39,313 nucleotides of DNA from assembly GCA_029565915.1 (NCBI GenBank), contig JAKQNG010000335.1, forward strand, positions 1-39,313, given 5' to 3'. The position numbers and the translations under genes were made by a program. Each line of letters begins with the position of its first letter. Within the stretch, counting starts at the first letter, position 1. The notes under the pieces are model-generated. The model ran no database searches. It saw only the letters and a program-made list of their open reading frames with translations, and was not told where the DNA came from. This document shows, one piece after another, positions 7,585 through 15,284 of the stretch. This DNA is from Deltaproteobacteria bacterium. GTDB lineage: Bacteria > Myxococcota_A > Polyangia > JAAYKL01.

Positions 7585-8640
7585 TTAAATTACCTTGTCG
7601 AGTGCCTCGATCAGGCGTCGCTGCTCATCGGTGAGCGAGACGGGCAGATCCACCCGGACGGTGACGTGGAGATCCCCGCGCCGTTTGTGGCCCACGACGG
7701 GCATACCTTTTCCCTCCACGGTGACCATGTCCCCGGGCTGGGTGCCCGGCGGCAGATGCACCGCCACTCCTTCGTTGAAGAGGGGCACTTCGACGGTGTG
7801 GCCGAGGATCGCCCGGGTGAAGGGAATGGCGGCTTCGTAGTGCAGGTCGTCGCCTTCCCGCAGGAAGAGGGGATGGTCCTCCACATTGATGATGACATAG
7901 AGATCGCCCGCGTCGCCCGCCTCGGGCTTTTCGCCTTCGCCGGGAAACCGCAGGCGCATGCCCGTGTCCACACCCGCCGGCACCGAGGTGGTGACCGTGC
8001 GGACAAACGGCTCCCGTCCGGTGCCTTCACACGTGTCGCAGTGTTCGGTGATGATGGCGCCGTGTCCGTTGCAGCGCCCGCAGGGAGTGACCACCGTCAT
8101 GAATCCGCTGCGCTGGGCCACCTGCCCGTGTCCCTGGCAGAATGCGCAGGGAACCGGTTCCGAACCCGCCGCCGCACCACTGCCCCCGCAACTGGAACAC
8201 GTCCGCCGCTGAGTGATATCCATGGATTTGCGCACGCCTGCAAAGGCGTCCTCCAGCGAAATGGTCAGCTCCATGCGCACATCCGCGCCCCTTGGCGGAC
8301 GGGAGGGACGGGACGGGCGCCGCGGGACGCCGAAGATATCGCCGCCGAAGAAATCGGAAAAAATTTCGCCGAAGCGCGAAAAGATATCTTCCACGCCGGC
8401 GAAACCCGCCTGACCGAGGAGTCCTTCGCGTCCGAATCGATCATAAATCCGCCGCTTGTCGGGATCGGAGAGAACTTCGTAGGCCTCCGCCGCTTCCTTG
8501 AACTGCTCCTCCGCGGCCTCATCACCGGGGTTGCGATCCGGGTGCAGCTTCATGGCCAGTCGGCGATAGGCCTGCTTCAGATCCTTCGCGTCTGCATCCC
8601 TCGCCACGCCCAGTATTTCGTAATAGTCCCGCGGCATCAT
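7585..8640 (-). CDS. dnaJ: Chaperone protein DnaJ
   Basis: The 351-residue protein has an N-terminal J domain ([11 protein letters not shown] at residues 33-35). A short Gly/Phe-rich region ([19 protein letters not shown]) and four zinc-finger units [24 protein letters not shown] and CDTCEGTG follow, then the C-terminal substrate-binding domain. It stimulates the DnaK ATPase and delivers unfolded clients. It is slightly shorter than E. coli DnaJ (376). No dnaK or grpE lies nearby. Two adjacent ATG codons (8640 and 8637) are possible starts, and neither has a clear ribosome binding site; a 12-base palindrome abuts the first. Confidence 0.95.
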   Translation of the reverse strand: MMPRDYYEILGVARDADAKDLKQAYRRLAMKLHPDRNPGDEAAEEQFKEAAEAYEVLSDPDKRRIYDRFGREGLLGQAGFAGVEDIFSRFGEIFSDFFGGDIFGVPRRPSRPSRPPRGADVRMELTISLEDAFAGVRKSMDITQRRTCSSCGGSGAAAGSEPVPCAFCQGHGQVAQRSGFMTVVTPCGRCNGHGAIITEHCDTCEGTGREPFVRTVTTSVPAGVDTGMRLRFPGEGEKPEAGDAGDLYVIINVEDHPLFLREGDDLHYEAAIPFTRAILGHTVEVPLFNEGVAVHLPPGTQPGDMVTVEGKGMPVVGHKRRGDLHVTVRVDLPVSLTDEQRRLIEALDKVI

Positions 8641-8652
8641 GGTTGATCAACC
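8641..8652. promoter_or_regulatory. 12-base perfect palindrome abutting the dnaJ start
   Basis: GGTTGATCAACC is a perfect palindrome that touches the dnaJ initiation codon. It lies where a ribosome binding site would be expected and could be an operator or a small hairpin. Function is not established. Confidence 0.35.
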
Positions 8653-8738
8653 GTATTTGCTGGAAATAACTACGAAATCAGAAAAGTCAATCGGGCAGCC
8701 GCCCGGCCGCGGACACGGCATCGGGAAACCGTTCTGTA

Positions 8739-8767
8739 TTGCGCAGCCCATACAGTCCTGTTAAAAT
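8739..8767 (+). promoter_or_regulatory. Candidate sigma-70 promoter for the 8810 lipoprotein
   Basis: TTGCGC (8739-8744) and TAAAAT (8762-8767) are separated by exactly 17 bases. The -10 box matches consensus at 5 of 6 positions and the -35 box at 3 of 6. It lies 42 bases before the start codon of the lipoprotein gene. Confidence 0.45.
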
Positions 8768-8809
8768 CCGGCGCGTTTCGTCATTTCAACCGCGTACGGA
8801 GGTGATTTC

Positions 8810-9460
8810 ATGAAGAAGGCAATTGTCAGCGCGCTGGTGGTGGTGGCGGCCGTCATCGCGGCGGCCTGCGGCGGATCGAAGGCACACGTGAACGTGACTC
8901 CCGGCGAAATGCCCATGGACGGCAACTGGGACGGCGTCTACGCGTCCCCGGCCTACGGCCGCATGGAATTCACCGCCAACGGCACCACCGTCTACGGCCT
9001 CTACGAATCGGAGCGCTGGAAGGGAAAAATTGAGGGCGAAGCCATGGGCGACGTGCTCCATTTCCGCTGGACCCAGTGGAATGAGGACATGCACGGCAAG
9101 GTGCGGGAAACAAAGGGTAACGGCTGGTTCCGCTACATCGTCGAAAACGAGGGCAGCGAGGACAAGCCCCGCTACACGCATTTCATCCGCGGTGAATGGG
9201 GCTATGGAGACGACAACACGGGCAACAAGTGGGAAGCGGTGAAATTCCCGGTTGGCACCGGCAAGATCCTGACCACATCGGATGATCAGGGCGAACAGAA
9301 GGCCGCCAATCCGTTCGATCGACCCGCCGGTAGCGCCGCACCGGATTCTTCGGACAGCGGCAGCAGCGGCAGCGGCAGCGGCAGCGGCAGCGGCCTCGGC
9401 TCCGGCTCCAGCGGCGGCGGTAACCAGGGCCTCGAAGACGACGTCGACGATCTCTTCTGA
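8810..9460 (+). CDS. Lipoprotein of unknown function with Gly-Ser tail
   Basis: ATG at 8810 follows a strong GGAGG site. The 216-residue product has a lipoprotein signal (MKKAIVSALVVVAAVIAAAC, Cys20). A compact domain of about 130 residues comes next (MDGNWDGVYASPAYGRMEF onward, beta-rich by appearance), then a Ser-Gly repeat linker and an acidic end (LEDDVDDLF). The pattern DGNWDGVYxSPxYGxMxF, with following strands containing Trp, suggests a small beta-barrel that measures or binds something at the envelope. I cannot name the family. It precedes coaE by 12 bases. Confidence 0.8.
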   Translation: MKKAIVSALVVVAAVIAAACGGSKAHVNVTPGEMPMDGNWDGVYASPAYGRMEFTANGTTVYGLYESERWKGKIEGEAMGDVLHFRWTQWNEDMHGKVRETKGNGWFRYIVENEGSEDKPRYTHFIRGEWGYGDDNTGNKWEAVKFPVGTGKILTTSDDQGEQKAANPFDRPAGSAAPDSSDSGSSGSGSGSGSGLGSGSSGGGNQGLEDDVDDLF

Positions 9461-9472
9461 TTCCCGTTCTTC

Positions 9473-10090
9473 ATGATTTCCTCCCTTCACGTCATCGGGC
9501 TCACAGGCGGCATCGCCTCGGGAAAGAGCACCGTGTCGCGGGTGCTGCGCCGCTGCGGGATTCCGGTGCTGGACGCGGACGGCCTGGGGCACATGGTGCT
9601 GGAGGCCGGCCATCCGGCCCGGGACGCGGTCATCGACGCCTTCGGAAGGGACATCCTGTGCGCCGACGGCGTTACCATCGATCGCCGCAGGCTGGGGCAC
9701 AAGGTGTTCGACAGTCCCGCTGAGCGCGCCCGGCTGGAAGCGATTACCCACCCGGCCATTGCGGCCCTGGCAAAGCAGGGACTCGCGCTCATCGCCGACC
9801 GGGGTGAACGCCTGGCCGTCTACGAGGCGGCCCTGCTGGTGGAGACCGGCATCCACCGGCATCTCGAAGGGCTCATCGTCGTGTCCACCAGCCTGGAAAA
9901 CCAGCTCGAACGGCTCCGCCTCCGGGACGGCCTGTCGGCAAAGGACGCAGCGACGCGCATCGCATGCCAGTTGCCCCTCGCGGAAAAGTTGAACGTGGCC
10001 GACTGGGTGCTGGAAAACAACGGCGATCCCGCCGACCTGGAAAATCGCGCACAGGAACTGGCCACCCTCCTGCGGACAAAGTTCACCTGA
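9473..10090 (+). CDS. coaE: Dephospho-CoA kinase
   Basis: The 205-residue protein fits CoaE length. It has the P-loop GLTGGIASGKST (residues 9-20), LDADGLGH for the substrate Asp, and the lid-type segment RLRLRDGLSAKDAATRI. It phosphorylates the 3'-hydroxyl of dephospho-CoA, the last step of CoA synthesis, in the cytosol. The start lacks a strong ribosome binding site and is 12 bases after the upstream lipoprotein stop, so coupling with that gene is likely. Confidence 0.95.
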   Translation: MISSLHVIGLTGGIASGKSTVSRVLRRCGIPVLDADGLGHMVLEAGHPARDAVIDAFGRDILCADGVTIDRRRLGHKVFDSPAERARLEAITHPAIAALAKQGLALIADRGERLAVYEAALLVETGIHRHLEGLIVVSTSLENQLERLRLRDGLSAKDAATRIACQLPLAEKLNVADWVLENNGDPADLENRAQELATLLRTKFT

Positions 10091-10219
10091 ACCGCAAAAA
10101 CTGCTGGGAGTGATTTTTCTGCGCAGGGATTTGTCCGAGGAATGCCGCCCGCCACATTTCACTGTTTTACTGTCCTGAAATAATTTAAAATTACTGAAAC
10201 ATATCAGCGGGAGGAATCC

Positions 10220-11368
10220 TTGGTAACAGGTGGACACACCGGGGCATCGTCGAAAGCGGATCAGGCGGAGAAGGCCTTGATCCGGAGCGAGGCGCTGCAC
10301 CGCACCACCATCGACGCCCTCATTGACGCATTGCATGTCATTGATCGAAACCTCGTGATCGTGCTGGTCAACGAGCCGTTCAGGCAGTGGTGCCGGGTGC
10401 TCGGACTGTCCGACGCGCTGGAGGGAAAATCGGTCCGGGAGGCGTTTCCCTTTCTCGGGAGTGATGTGGAAGATCAGTACCGGCGGGTTTTTAAGACGGG
10501 CGAACCGCTCATTTCCGAGGAGGAAAACACGCTGAACGGTGAACGGATCATCACTGAAACGCGCAAGGTCCCGGTTTTTGAGGGTGGTGAGGTGCAGCGC
10601 GTCATTACGCTGGTCCGGGACATGACCGGACCGCGATCGGTTCAGGCACAGCTCCACCACGCGCAGAAGATGGACGCCCTCGGTCGACTGGCCGGCGGCA
10701 TCGCCCACGATTTCAACAACGTGCTGACCACGATCATCGGGTGTGCGGAGTTGCTGAAACCCGGCGTGTCCCGCCTGTCGGAAAAAGATCGGGATTACCT
10801 GCGGATGATCCTCCAGGTCGCCGGGTCTTCGGCAGATCTGGTCGCGAAGCTGCTGGCCTTCGGCAAGAAGGCACCCCGGGCCTGTGAACAGATATCAGTC
10901 AACGCCGTGCTGAAGGACTCGATTGCCCTGGTGGAGGTGTCCCGCGGAAAGGGAATCCGGATCGCGGTTGCCCCCGGGGCGGAACGGGACAGCATCCGCG
11001 GCGATGCATCCGCCCTGGAGAACGCCCTGCTCAACCTGGCGTTCAACGGAATTGCCGCCATGCCCGACGGAGGCACGCTGACCTTCCTGACCCGCAATGT
11101 CACGCTGGACGCCCGGTACTGTGAAACCCGCCCCTGCCCGCTTGAAGAGGGATTGTACGTGGAGATGGAAGTGCGGGACACGGGCGTCGGGATTCCCGCA
11201 GAGGAACAGCACCGGATTTTTGAACCGTTCTATACCACCCGGGAAGACGGCAACGGACTGGGGCTGGCCACGGTGTACAGCACGGTCCGCGAACTGGGTG
11301 GAGAGATCTTACTGGCATCGAAACCCGGGGCAGGGACATCGTTCTTCCTCCGCCTGCCGGTCAGATAA
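10220..11368 (+). CDS. PAS-domain sensor histidine kinase (orphan)
   Basis: The start is TTG at 10220, 5 bases after GGAGG. The 382-residue protein has no signal peptide or membrane segment. A PAS domain spans about 25-137. The phospho-acceptor motif is GGIAHDFNN with His163. The ATPase domain has DTGVGIP (G1), EPFYTTRED (F box) and [10 protein letters not shown] (G2). The HDFNN type phosphoacceptor belongs to the NtrB-like/hybrid kinase group, but no receiver domain is attached and no response regulator is adjacent. It is a cytosolic kinase whose partner must lie elsewhere. The upstream 129 bases hold an AT-rich stretch but no clear promoter. Confidence 0.92.
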   Translation: MVTGGHTGASSKADQAEKALIRSEALHRTTIDALIDALHVIDRNLVIVLVNEPFRQWCRVLGLSDALEGKSVREAFPFLGSDVEDQYRRVFKTGEPLISEEENTLNGERIITETRKVPVFEGGEVQRVITLVRDMTGPRSVQAQLHHAQKMDALGRLAGGIAHDFNNVLTTIIGCAELLKPGVSRLSEKDRDYLRMILQVAGSSADLVAKLLAFGKKAPRACEQISVNAVLKDSIALVEVSRGKGIRIAVAPGAERDSIRGDASALENALLNLAFNGIAAMPDGGTLTFLTRNVTLDARYCETRPCPLEEGLYVEMEVRDTGVGIPAEEQHRIFEPFYTTREDGNGLGLATVYSTVRELGGEILLASKPGAGTSFFLRLPVR

Positions 11369-11386
11369 GAGAGAGGCCCGCGAGTT

Positions 11387-11887
11387 TCAGACTGATTCCG
11401 AATCGGTCATCGAGTCTGAATCGATGTCCGTATCGGAGTCGGTGTCGACGGTGTCCGAATCGCTCTCCGAGTCGGTATCCGTGTCTGTCTCGGAGTCGCT
11501 ATCCGTGGAGGTGTCCGTCTCCGAGTCGGTGTCCGTGGAGGTGTCTGTCTCGGAGTCGGTATCCGAATCTGTCTCCGAGTCGGAATCGGTTGCTGAATCC
11601 GAGTCGGTGTCCGAGTCCGTATCGCTGTCGGAATCGGAGTCGGAATCCGCGTCCGTGTCGGTATCCGTGTCCGTATCGGAATCGGAATCCCCATCCGTGT
11701 CGGCATCGGAATCGCTGTCCGCATCGGAGTCGCTGTCCGAATCGGAATCGCTGTCTGCATCCCCATCAGAATCGCTGTCGCTGTCGGAATCCCCGTCCAC
11801 ATAGGGCGGAGGCGAAATGGGGCCTGTGTTGCAGCCGTTGGCGGCGGACAGCAGGAAAAGCAGGATCAGGCTGAACAGAAAGCGCAT
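11387..11887 (-). CDS. Lipoprotein consisting almost only of an Asp-Ser/Thr repeat
   Basis: ATG at 11887 follows GAGGAA. The 166-residue protein has a lipoprotein signal ([14 protein letters not shown], Cys19). From about residue 32 to the stop it is alternating Asp with Ser, Thr, Ala or Gly, and no folded domain follows. In similar lipoproteins of this window such a run is a spacer before a domain, so this gene may be truncated, or it may encode a purely acidic, extended surface polymer. It converges with the histidine kinase gene with only an 18-base gap. Confidence 0.7.
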   Translation of the reverse strand: MRFLFSLILLFLLSAANGCNTGPISPPPYVDGDSDSDSDSDGDADSDSDSDSDSDADSDSDADTDGDSDSDTDTDTDTDADSDSDSDSDTDSDTDSDSATDSDSETDSDTDSETDTSTDTDSETDTSTDSDSETDTDTDSESDSDTVDTDSDTDIDSDSMTDSESV

Positions 11888-11948
11888 GGTTCGAAATTCC
11901 TCAAGTATCTGCTGACAGTATATCCCGGGCGGCCGCGGAAGGGGAAAA

Positions 11949-12365
11949 TTATTCTCCCAGCAGGTGAAGCGTCACCCGGCGGCGGTGGGGCCGGTCCCGG
12001 TGTTCAAACACATAGATGCCCTGCCAGGTGCCCAGCACCGGTCGGCCGTCCACCACGGGAATGCTGAGCTGGACGCCGGTCAGCGCGCAGCGGATGTGCG
12101 CGGGCATGTCGTCGGCCCCTTCGCTGTCGTGGCGCCACGGTCTGTCCCTGGGCGCCAGGTCGCGAAAGCCGCTCACCATGTCGCGCTGCACGTCCGGGTC
12201 GGCGTTTTCCGAAATGACGAGGGACGCGGAGGTGTGGGAAATGAATGCGGTCAGGAGGCCGGTGGACAGGTGCTCGCCCGCGACGAACCGGCACACCTCG
12301 CTGGTGATGTCGAACAGGCCCTGTCCGTCCGTGGGCACTTCCAGCGTGTGGGTGGCCTGCCGCAC
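11949..12365 (-). CDS. YjbQ/UPF0047 family protein
   Basis: The translation carries the family signature: [22 protein letters not shown], then [20 protein letters not shown] and [14 protein letters not shown], and ends as E. coli YjbQ does. The GTG at 12365 ([12 protein letters not shown]), preceded by GGGGA 7 bases upstream, gives the usual 138-residue length; a TTG at 12386 would overlap cheB by 17 bases and has no such site. Family members are described as having weak thiamine-phosphate synthase activity; the true role is unclear. It follows cheB after 4 bases and is the last gene of the chemosensory operon, with no obvious functional link. Confidence 0.85.
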   Translation of the reverse strand: MRQATHTLEVPTDGQGLFDITSEVCRFVAGEHLSTGLLTAFISHTSASLVISENADPDVQRDMVSGFRDLAPRDRPWRHDSEGADDMPAHIRCALTGVQLSIPVVDGRPVLGTWQGIYVFEHRDRPHRRRVTLHLLGE

Positions 12366-12369
12366 GACG

Positions 12370-13437
12370 TCATCCCCGACCCGCAAAGGACACGAGGGCG
12401 GTCGCCATCAGGTGCAGGGGTTTCTGTTTGACGGGAATGCCGGACTGCCGGACCGCTTCGGGCATGCCGTTCACCACGGCGGTTTCGGCGGATTCCACCA
12501 GCACGCTGCCCCCGGCCGCATACACCTGCGCGCATCCGGCGGTGCCGTCGTCGCCCATGCCCGTCAACACCACCGCCAGAAGGTCCTCCCCCACACAGGC
12601 AGCGGTGGACAGCATGCGATCCACGCTGGGCGTGTAGCGGGCGTCTTCCAGCGGTGAAGATCGGGAAACCCGGATACCATCGCCCGATTTCGATACCACC
12701 AGATCTGCATCGCCGGGCGCCACATACACGGTGCCCTTCTGCACGATGTCGCTGCCCTGGAGCTCGACGACGCGCAGGGCGCAGAATTTGTCGAGGCGCT
12801 TTGCGAACGTGGCGGTGAACATGGCCGGCATGTGCTGGGACACCAGAATGCCGGCGTTGATGTCTGATGGCAGCGCCGAAAGGATGTTGGTGAGGGACGC
12901 GGGCCCTCCGGTGGAAGCGCCGATGGCGATGAGTTTCTGCGCAACGAGATTGCGTTCTTCCCGGTCGTCGTTGCCCAGCCGGGGCACCACGTGCATGCCG
13001 GTTACCGGCGCGGCGCCGGACAACCGCTTCAGGGCCTGGGCGTTGTACCCGCCCGCGGCCAGCACTTTCTGTACCACCTCGGCGCGGATGTTGCGGATTT
13101 CCGGCGTGATGTACAGGGACGGCTTGGCGACGAAGTCCAGGGCGCCGAGCTCCATGGCGCGGAACACGTTTTCCTGGTTTCCGTGGGAGCTGATGACGAT
13201 GACCGGCGTGGGCCGACTGCCCATGAGCAATCGGAGAAACGCAAATCCGTCCAGCCGGGGCATTTCCAGGTCGAGGGTGATGACCGATGGATTCTGGGTC
13301 AGGGCCATCTGCAGCCCTTCCTGTCCGTCGGATGCGCGGCCCACCACCGTAATACCGGGATGGCCCTCAAAGAACCCCGCAATGGCGCGGCGGTTGTACG
13401 AGGAGTCGTCGATGATCAGCACCCGGATGTCGTTCAT
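12370..13437 (-). CDS. cheB: Chemotaxis protein-glutamate methylesterase CheB
   Basis: The 355-residue protein joins a receiver domain (VLIIDDSSYNRR, TLDLEMPRLDG with the phospho-Asp, KPS) to a C-terminal methylesterase domain. The catalytic triad is visible: Ser in GASTGGP, His in SQHMP, Asp in GMGDDG. It removes methyl groups from chemoreceptor glutamates when phosphorylated by CheA. Its start overlaps the cheR stop by ATGA. Confidence 0.96.
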   Translation of the reverse strand: MNDIRVLIIDDSSYNRRAIAGFFEGHPGITVVGRASDGQEGLQMALTQNPSVITLDLEMPRLDGFAFLRLLMGSRPTPVIVISSHGNQENVFRAMELGALDFVAKPSLYITPEIRNIRAEVVQKVLAAGGYNAQALKRLSGAAPVTGMHVVPRLGNDDREERNLVAQKLIAIGASTGGPASLTNILSALPSDINAGILVSQHMPAMFTATFAKRLDKFCALRVVELQGSDIVQKGTVYVAPGDADLVVSKSGDGIRVSRSSPLEDARYTPSVDRMLSTAACVGEDLLAVVLTGMGDDGTAGCAQVYAAGGSVLVESAETAVVNGMPEAVRQSGIPVKQKPLHLMATALVSFAGRG

Positions 13438-14273
13438 GAATCGCGCACCTTTCGATAGACAAGGGCATTCTTGAGCTGAAGGGGCTCGAAGTCCGTGGTC
13501 ATGGTGAGCAGCGATTCCGTATGTCCGAGGAGCAGCACGCCACCCGGATTCAGCCGGTTGTACAGCACCCGGATGCTGCGCTCTTTTGCGGCGGCGTCAA
13601 AATACATGAGCACGTTGCGGCAGAAGATGACGTCAAACCGCCCCACCACGCACACCGCGTCCTCATCAAGAATATTCAGCATGGCAAAATTGCACATGGC
13701 GCGCAGGTCGTCGTTGACGAGCCAGCCGTCCTCCGTTGTTCGGAAGTGCCGGCGCTGCACGGTGGACGGGGTATTGCGAAACGCGGAGGCGCCGAACAGT
13801 CCCCGCCTCGCCCGGGCGATCATCCGGCTGCTGACATCGCTGCCGAAGACCCGCATCCGCCAGCCGTTGAAAAAGCCGCTCTCCAGCAGCAGCATGGCGA
13901 TGGTGTAGACTTCTTCTCCCGAAGAACAGCCGGCGGACCACACACTGAGGCTCTGCGCCGCCGCGCTCCGATCCCGCAGGTCGGGCAGGACCTCCCGCGT
14001 AAAACAGCCCAGCTGCTCGTCCTCCCGGAAAAAGTAGGTTTCGTTATTGGTCAGCACATCGATGGCCCTTGTCAGTTCGCGGCGATCACCACCGGCCAGC
14101 AGGTGGACGTAAGGGCCAAATGATTCGAGGTGCAGCTCCGCCAGTCGTTCGCCGAGCCGTCGCTCCACCAGGTTGCGATCCGACTCCGCAAACGAAATGC
14201 CGAATCCGGCACGGATGATATCCCGGATTTGTTCGAACTGCTCGGGGGTGAGGGAAGGGGTTTCGCTGATCAC
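13434..14273 (-). CDS. cheR: Chemotaxis protein methyltransferase CheR
   Basis: The GTG at 14273 (VISETPSLTPEQF) gives 279 residues, near the 286 of E. coli CheR. An earlier ATG at 14375 would add a basic, unlike-family extension inside the preceding cheW frame. An N-terminal helical domain precedes the SAM-binding methyltransferase domain with NNETYFFRE, VWSAGCSSGEEVYTIAM, FCRNVLMYFD and LGHTESL. It methylates receptor glutamates using S-adenosylmethionine. It lies 7 bases after the second cheW and overlaps cheB by 4. Confidence 0.95.
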   Translation of the reverse strand: MISETPSLTPEQFEQIRDIIRAGFGISFAESDRNLVERRLGERLAELHLESFGPYVHLLAGGDRRELTRAIDVLTNNETYFFREDEQLGCFTREVLPDLRDRSAAAQSLSVWSAGCSSGEEVYTIAMLLLESGFFNGWRMRVFGSDVSSRMIARARRGLFGASAFRNTPSTVQRRHFRTTEDGWLVNDDLRAMCNFAMLNILDEDAVCVVGRFDVIFCRNVLMYFDAAAKERSIRVLYNRLNPGGVLLLGHTESLLTMTTDFEPLQLKNALVYRKVRDS

Positions 14274-14280
14274 GGATGCG

Positions 14281-14787
14281 TCACCGTTCCTCCCGTGGTT
14301 CGCCGTCCGCCCTGCCGGATGCCGTGTGAATGGCGTCCGGATCCAGCTCGAAGAGCAACCCGTCATCGGTTCCATAGACGCTCAACGCCCAGGTAAAGTC
14401 CGTGGTGTCACCGAGGGACGCCCGATCCCGCAGTTGCTTGCGGTTCACCGAGGACACTCCTTCCACCGTATCCACCAGCAGGATGAACAGGCTCCGGCGG
14501 GAGGCTGCGACAATCCACCGGCCCCGGCCCTCTCTCCGTTCCGGAAGGCCCAGTCGTTGCCGGAGGTCCACCACGGGAATGGCCGCGTTGCGGTGATTCG
14601 CCACGCCGATAACGGCACCTCCGGCACCGGGCAGCGAGGTGAGATCGCCGGGCTGGAGGATTTCGCGCACGTGCATGATGTCGATCGCGCAGCGGACATC
14701 CGCCACCGTGAATCGCACCAGCTTGCGTTCGTCCGGCCGGGTGGCGGGTGAATCGGTGCGGCTGCGGGTGAGCATGTCGAGTTTCAT
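14281..14787 (-). CDS. CheW-like coupling protein (second copy)
   Basis: The 168-residue protein is a single CheW domain: VRFTVADVRCAIDIMHVREI, then GVANHRNAAIPVVDLRQRLGL and FILLVDTVEGVSSV. It has somewhat longer ends than usual, with an N-terminal polar stretch and an acidic C-terminus. CheW proteins link CheA to receptors. It is divergent from its neighbour (ANHRNAAIPVVDLR versus SIRGGVVTLVDFR), so the two may serve different receptors or one may act as a decoy. The start overlaps the previous stop by ATGA. Confidence 0.88.
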   Translation of the reverse strand: MKLDMLTRSRTDSPATRPDERKLVRFTVADVRCAIDIMHVREILQPGDLTSLPGAGGAVIGVANHRNAAIPVVDLRQRLGLPERREGRGRWIVAASRRSLFILLVDTVEGVSSVNRKQLRDRASLGDTTDFTWALSVYGTDDGLLFELDPDAIHTASGRADGEPREER

Positions 14788-15275
14788 CGAAGGGCCTCGT
14801 TCATGATTTCGGCGAGGTCGATGATGGTGATCTGGGTTGTGGCATCGGGGCGTACGACGCCCACCACCTTCTGGGTCGCCGGATTCTCTTCGAGGGTGGG
14901 GTTTTCTTCGAAGGCCGAAATGGCCACCCGCCGCACCAGGGTGACGCTGTCCACCAGCAGGCCGAACTGCTCGTCCTCCCCGTCAAACAGCAGGATGCGG
15001 GAATTGCGCGTGATCTCCGCGGGATCGAGACCGAGGAGCTGGCGGAAATCCACCAGGGTCACCACCCCGCCCCGGATGGAGACCACACCCATGAAATAGG
15101 AGCGGGTGCGGGGCACTTTTGTCACCGGCGGCGGCGACACGATCTGCCTGACCAGGTTCAGATCCACGCCGAATTCCTCATCGCCCAGGCGAAAGCACAG
15201 AAAACCCACCGTCTCGTCCGCCGGATCCTTTGGAATAATGGAGCCCGCCACGGGACTCATGATGGATGTGTTCAT
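14784..15275 (-). CDS. cheW: Chemotaxis coupling protein CheW
   Basis: The 163-residue protein is a canonical CheW: FLCFRLGDEEFGVDLNLVRQI, GVVSIRGGVVTLVDFRQLLGL, FGLLVDSV and VVGVVRPD. It bridges CheA and receptors at the inner face of the membrane. It starts 9 bases after the cheA stop with a GGA-type site upstream, and overlaps the next cheW by 4. Confidence 0.93.
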   Translation of the reverse strand: MNTSIMSPVAGSIIPKDPADETVGFLCFRLGDEEFGVDLNLVRQIVSPPPVTKVPRTRSYFMGVVSIRGGVVTLVDFRQLLGLDPAEITRNSRILLFDGEDEQFGLLVDSVTLVRRVAISAFEENPTLEENPATQKVVGVVRPDATTQITIIDLAEIMNEALR

Positions 15276-15284
15276 TCCGCCGTC

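Noticed and set aside
10150-10200. AT-rich stretch before the histidine kinase as a promoter
   Set aside because: TAAAAT-like boxes are present but no -35 box lies at a usual distance, so I did not annotate it.
8786-10708. Minus-strand open frame of 640 codons across lipoprotein, coaE and the kinase start
   Set aside because: It runs through three well-supported plus-strand genes and has no family motif.
11400-11800. Repeat-rich region that could be a non-coding satellite
   Set aside because: The frame, a lipoprotein signal and a ribosome binding site show it is coding on the minus strand; third-position variation fits protein-level repeat.
14274-14375. N-terminal extension of CheR from an earlier ATG
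   Set aside because: The extra residues lie inside the cheW frame, are unlike CheR and have no ribosome binding site; the GTG at 14273 gives the family length.
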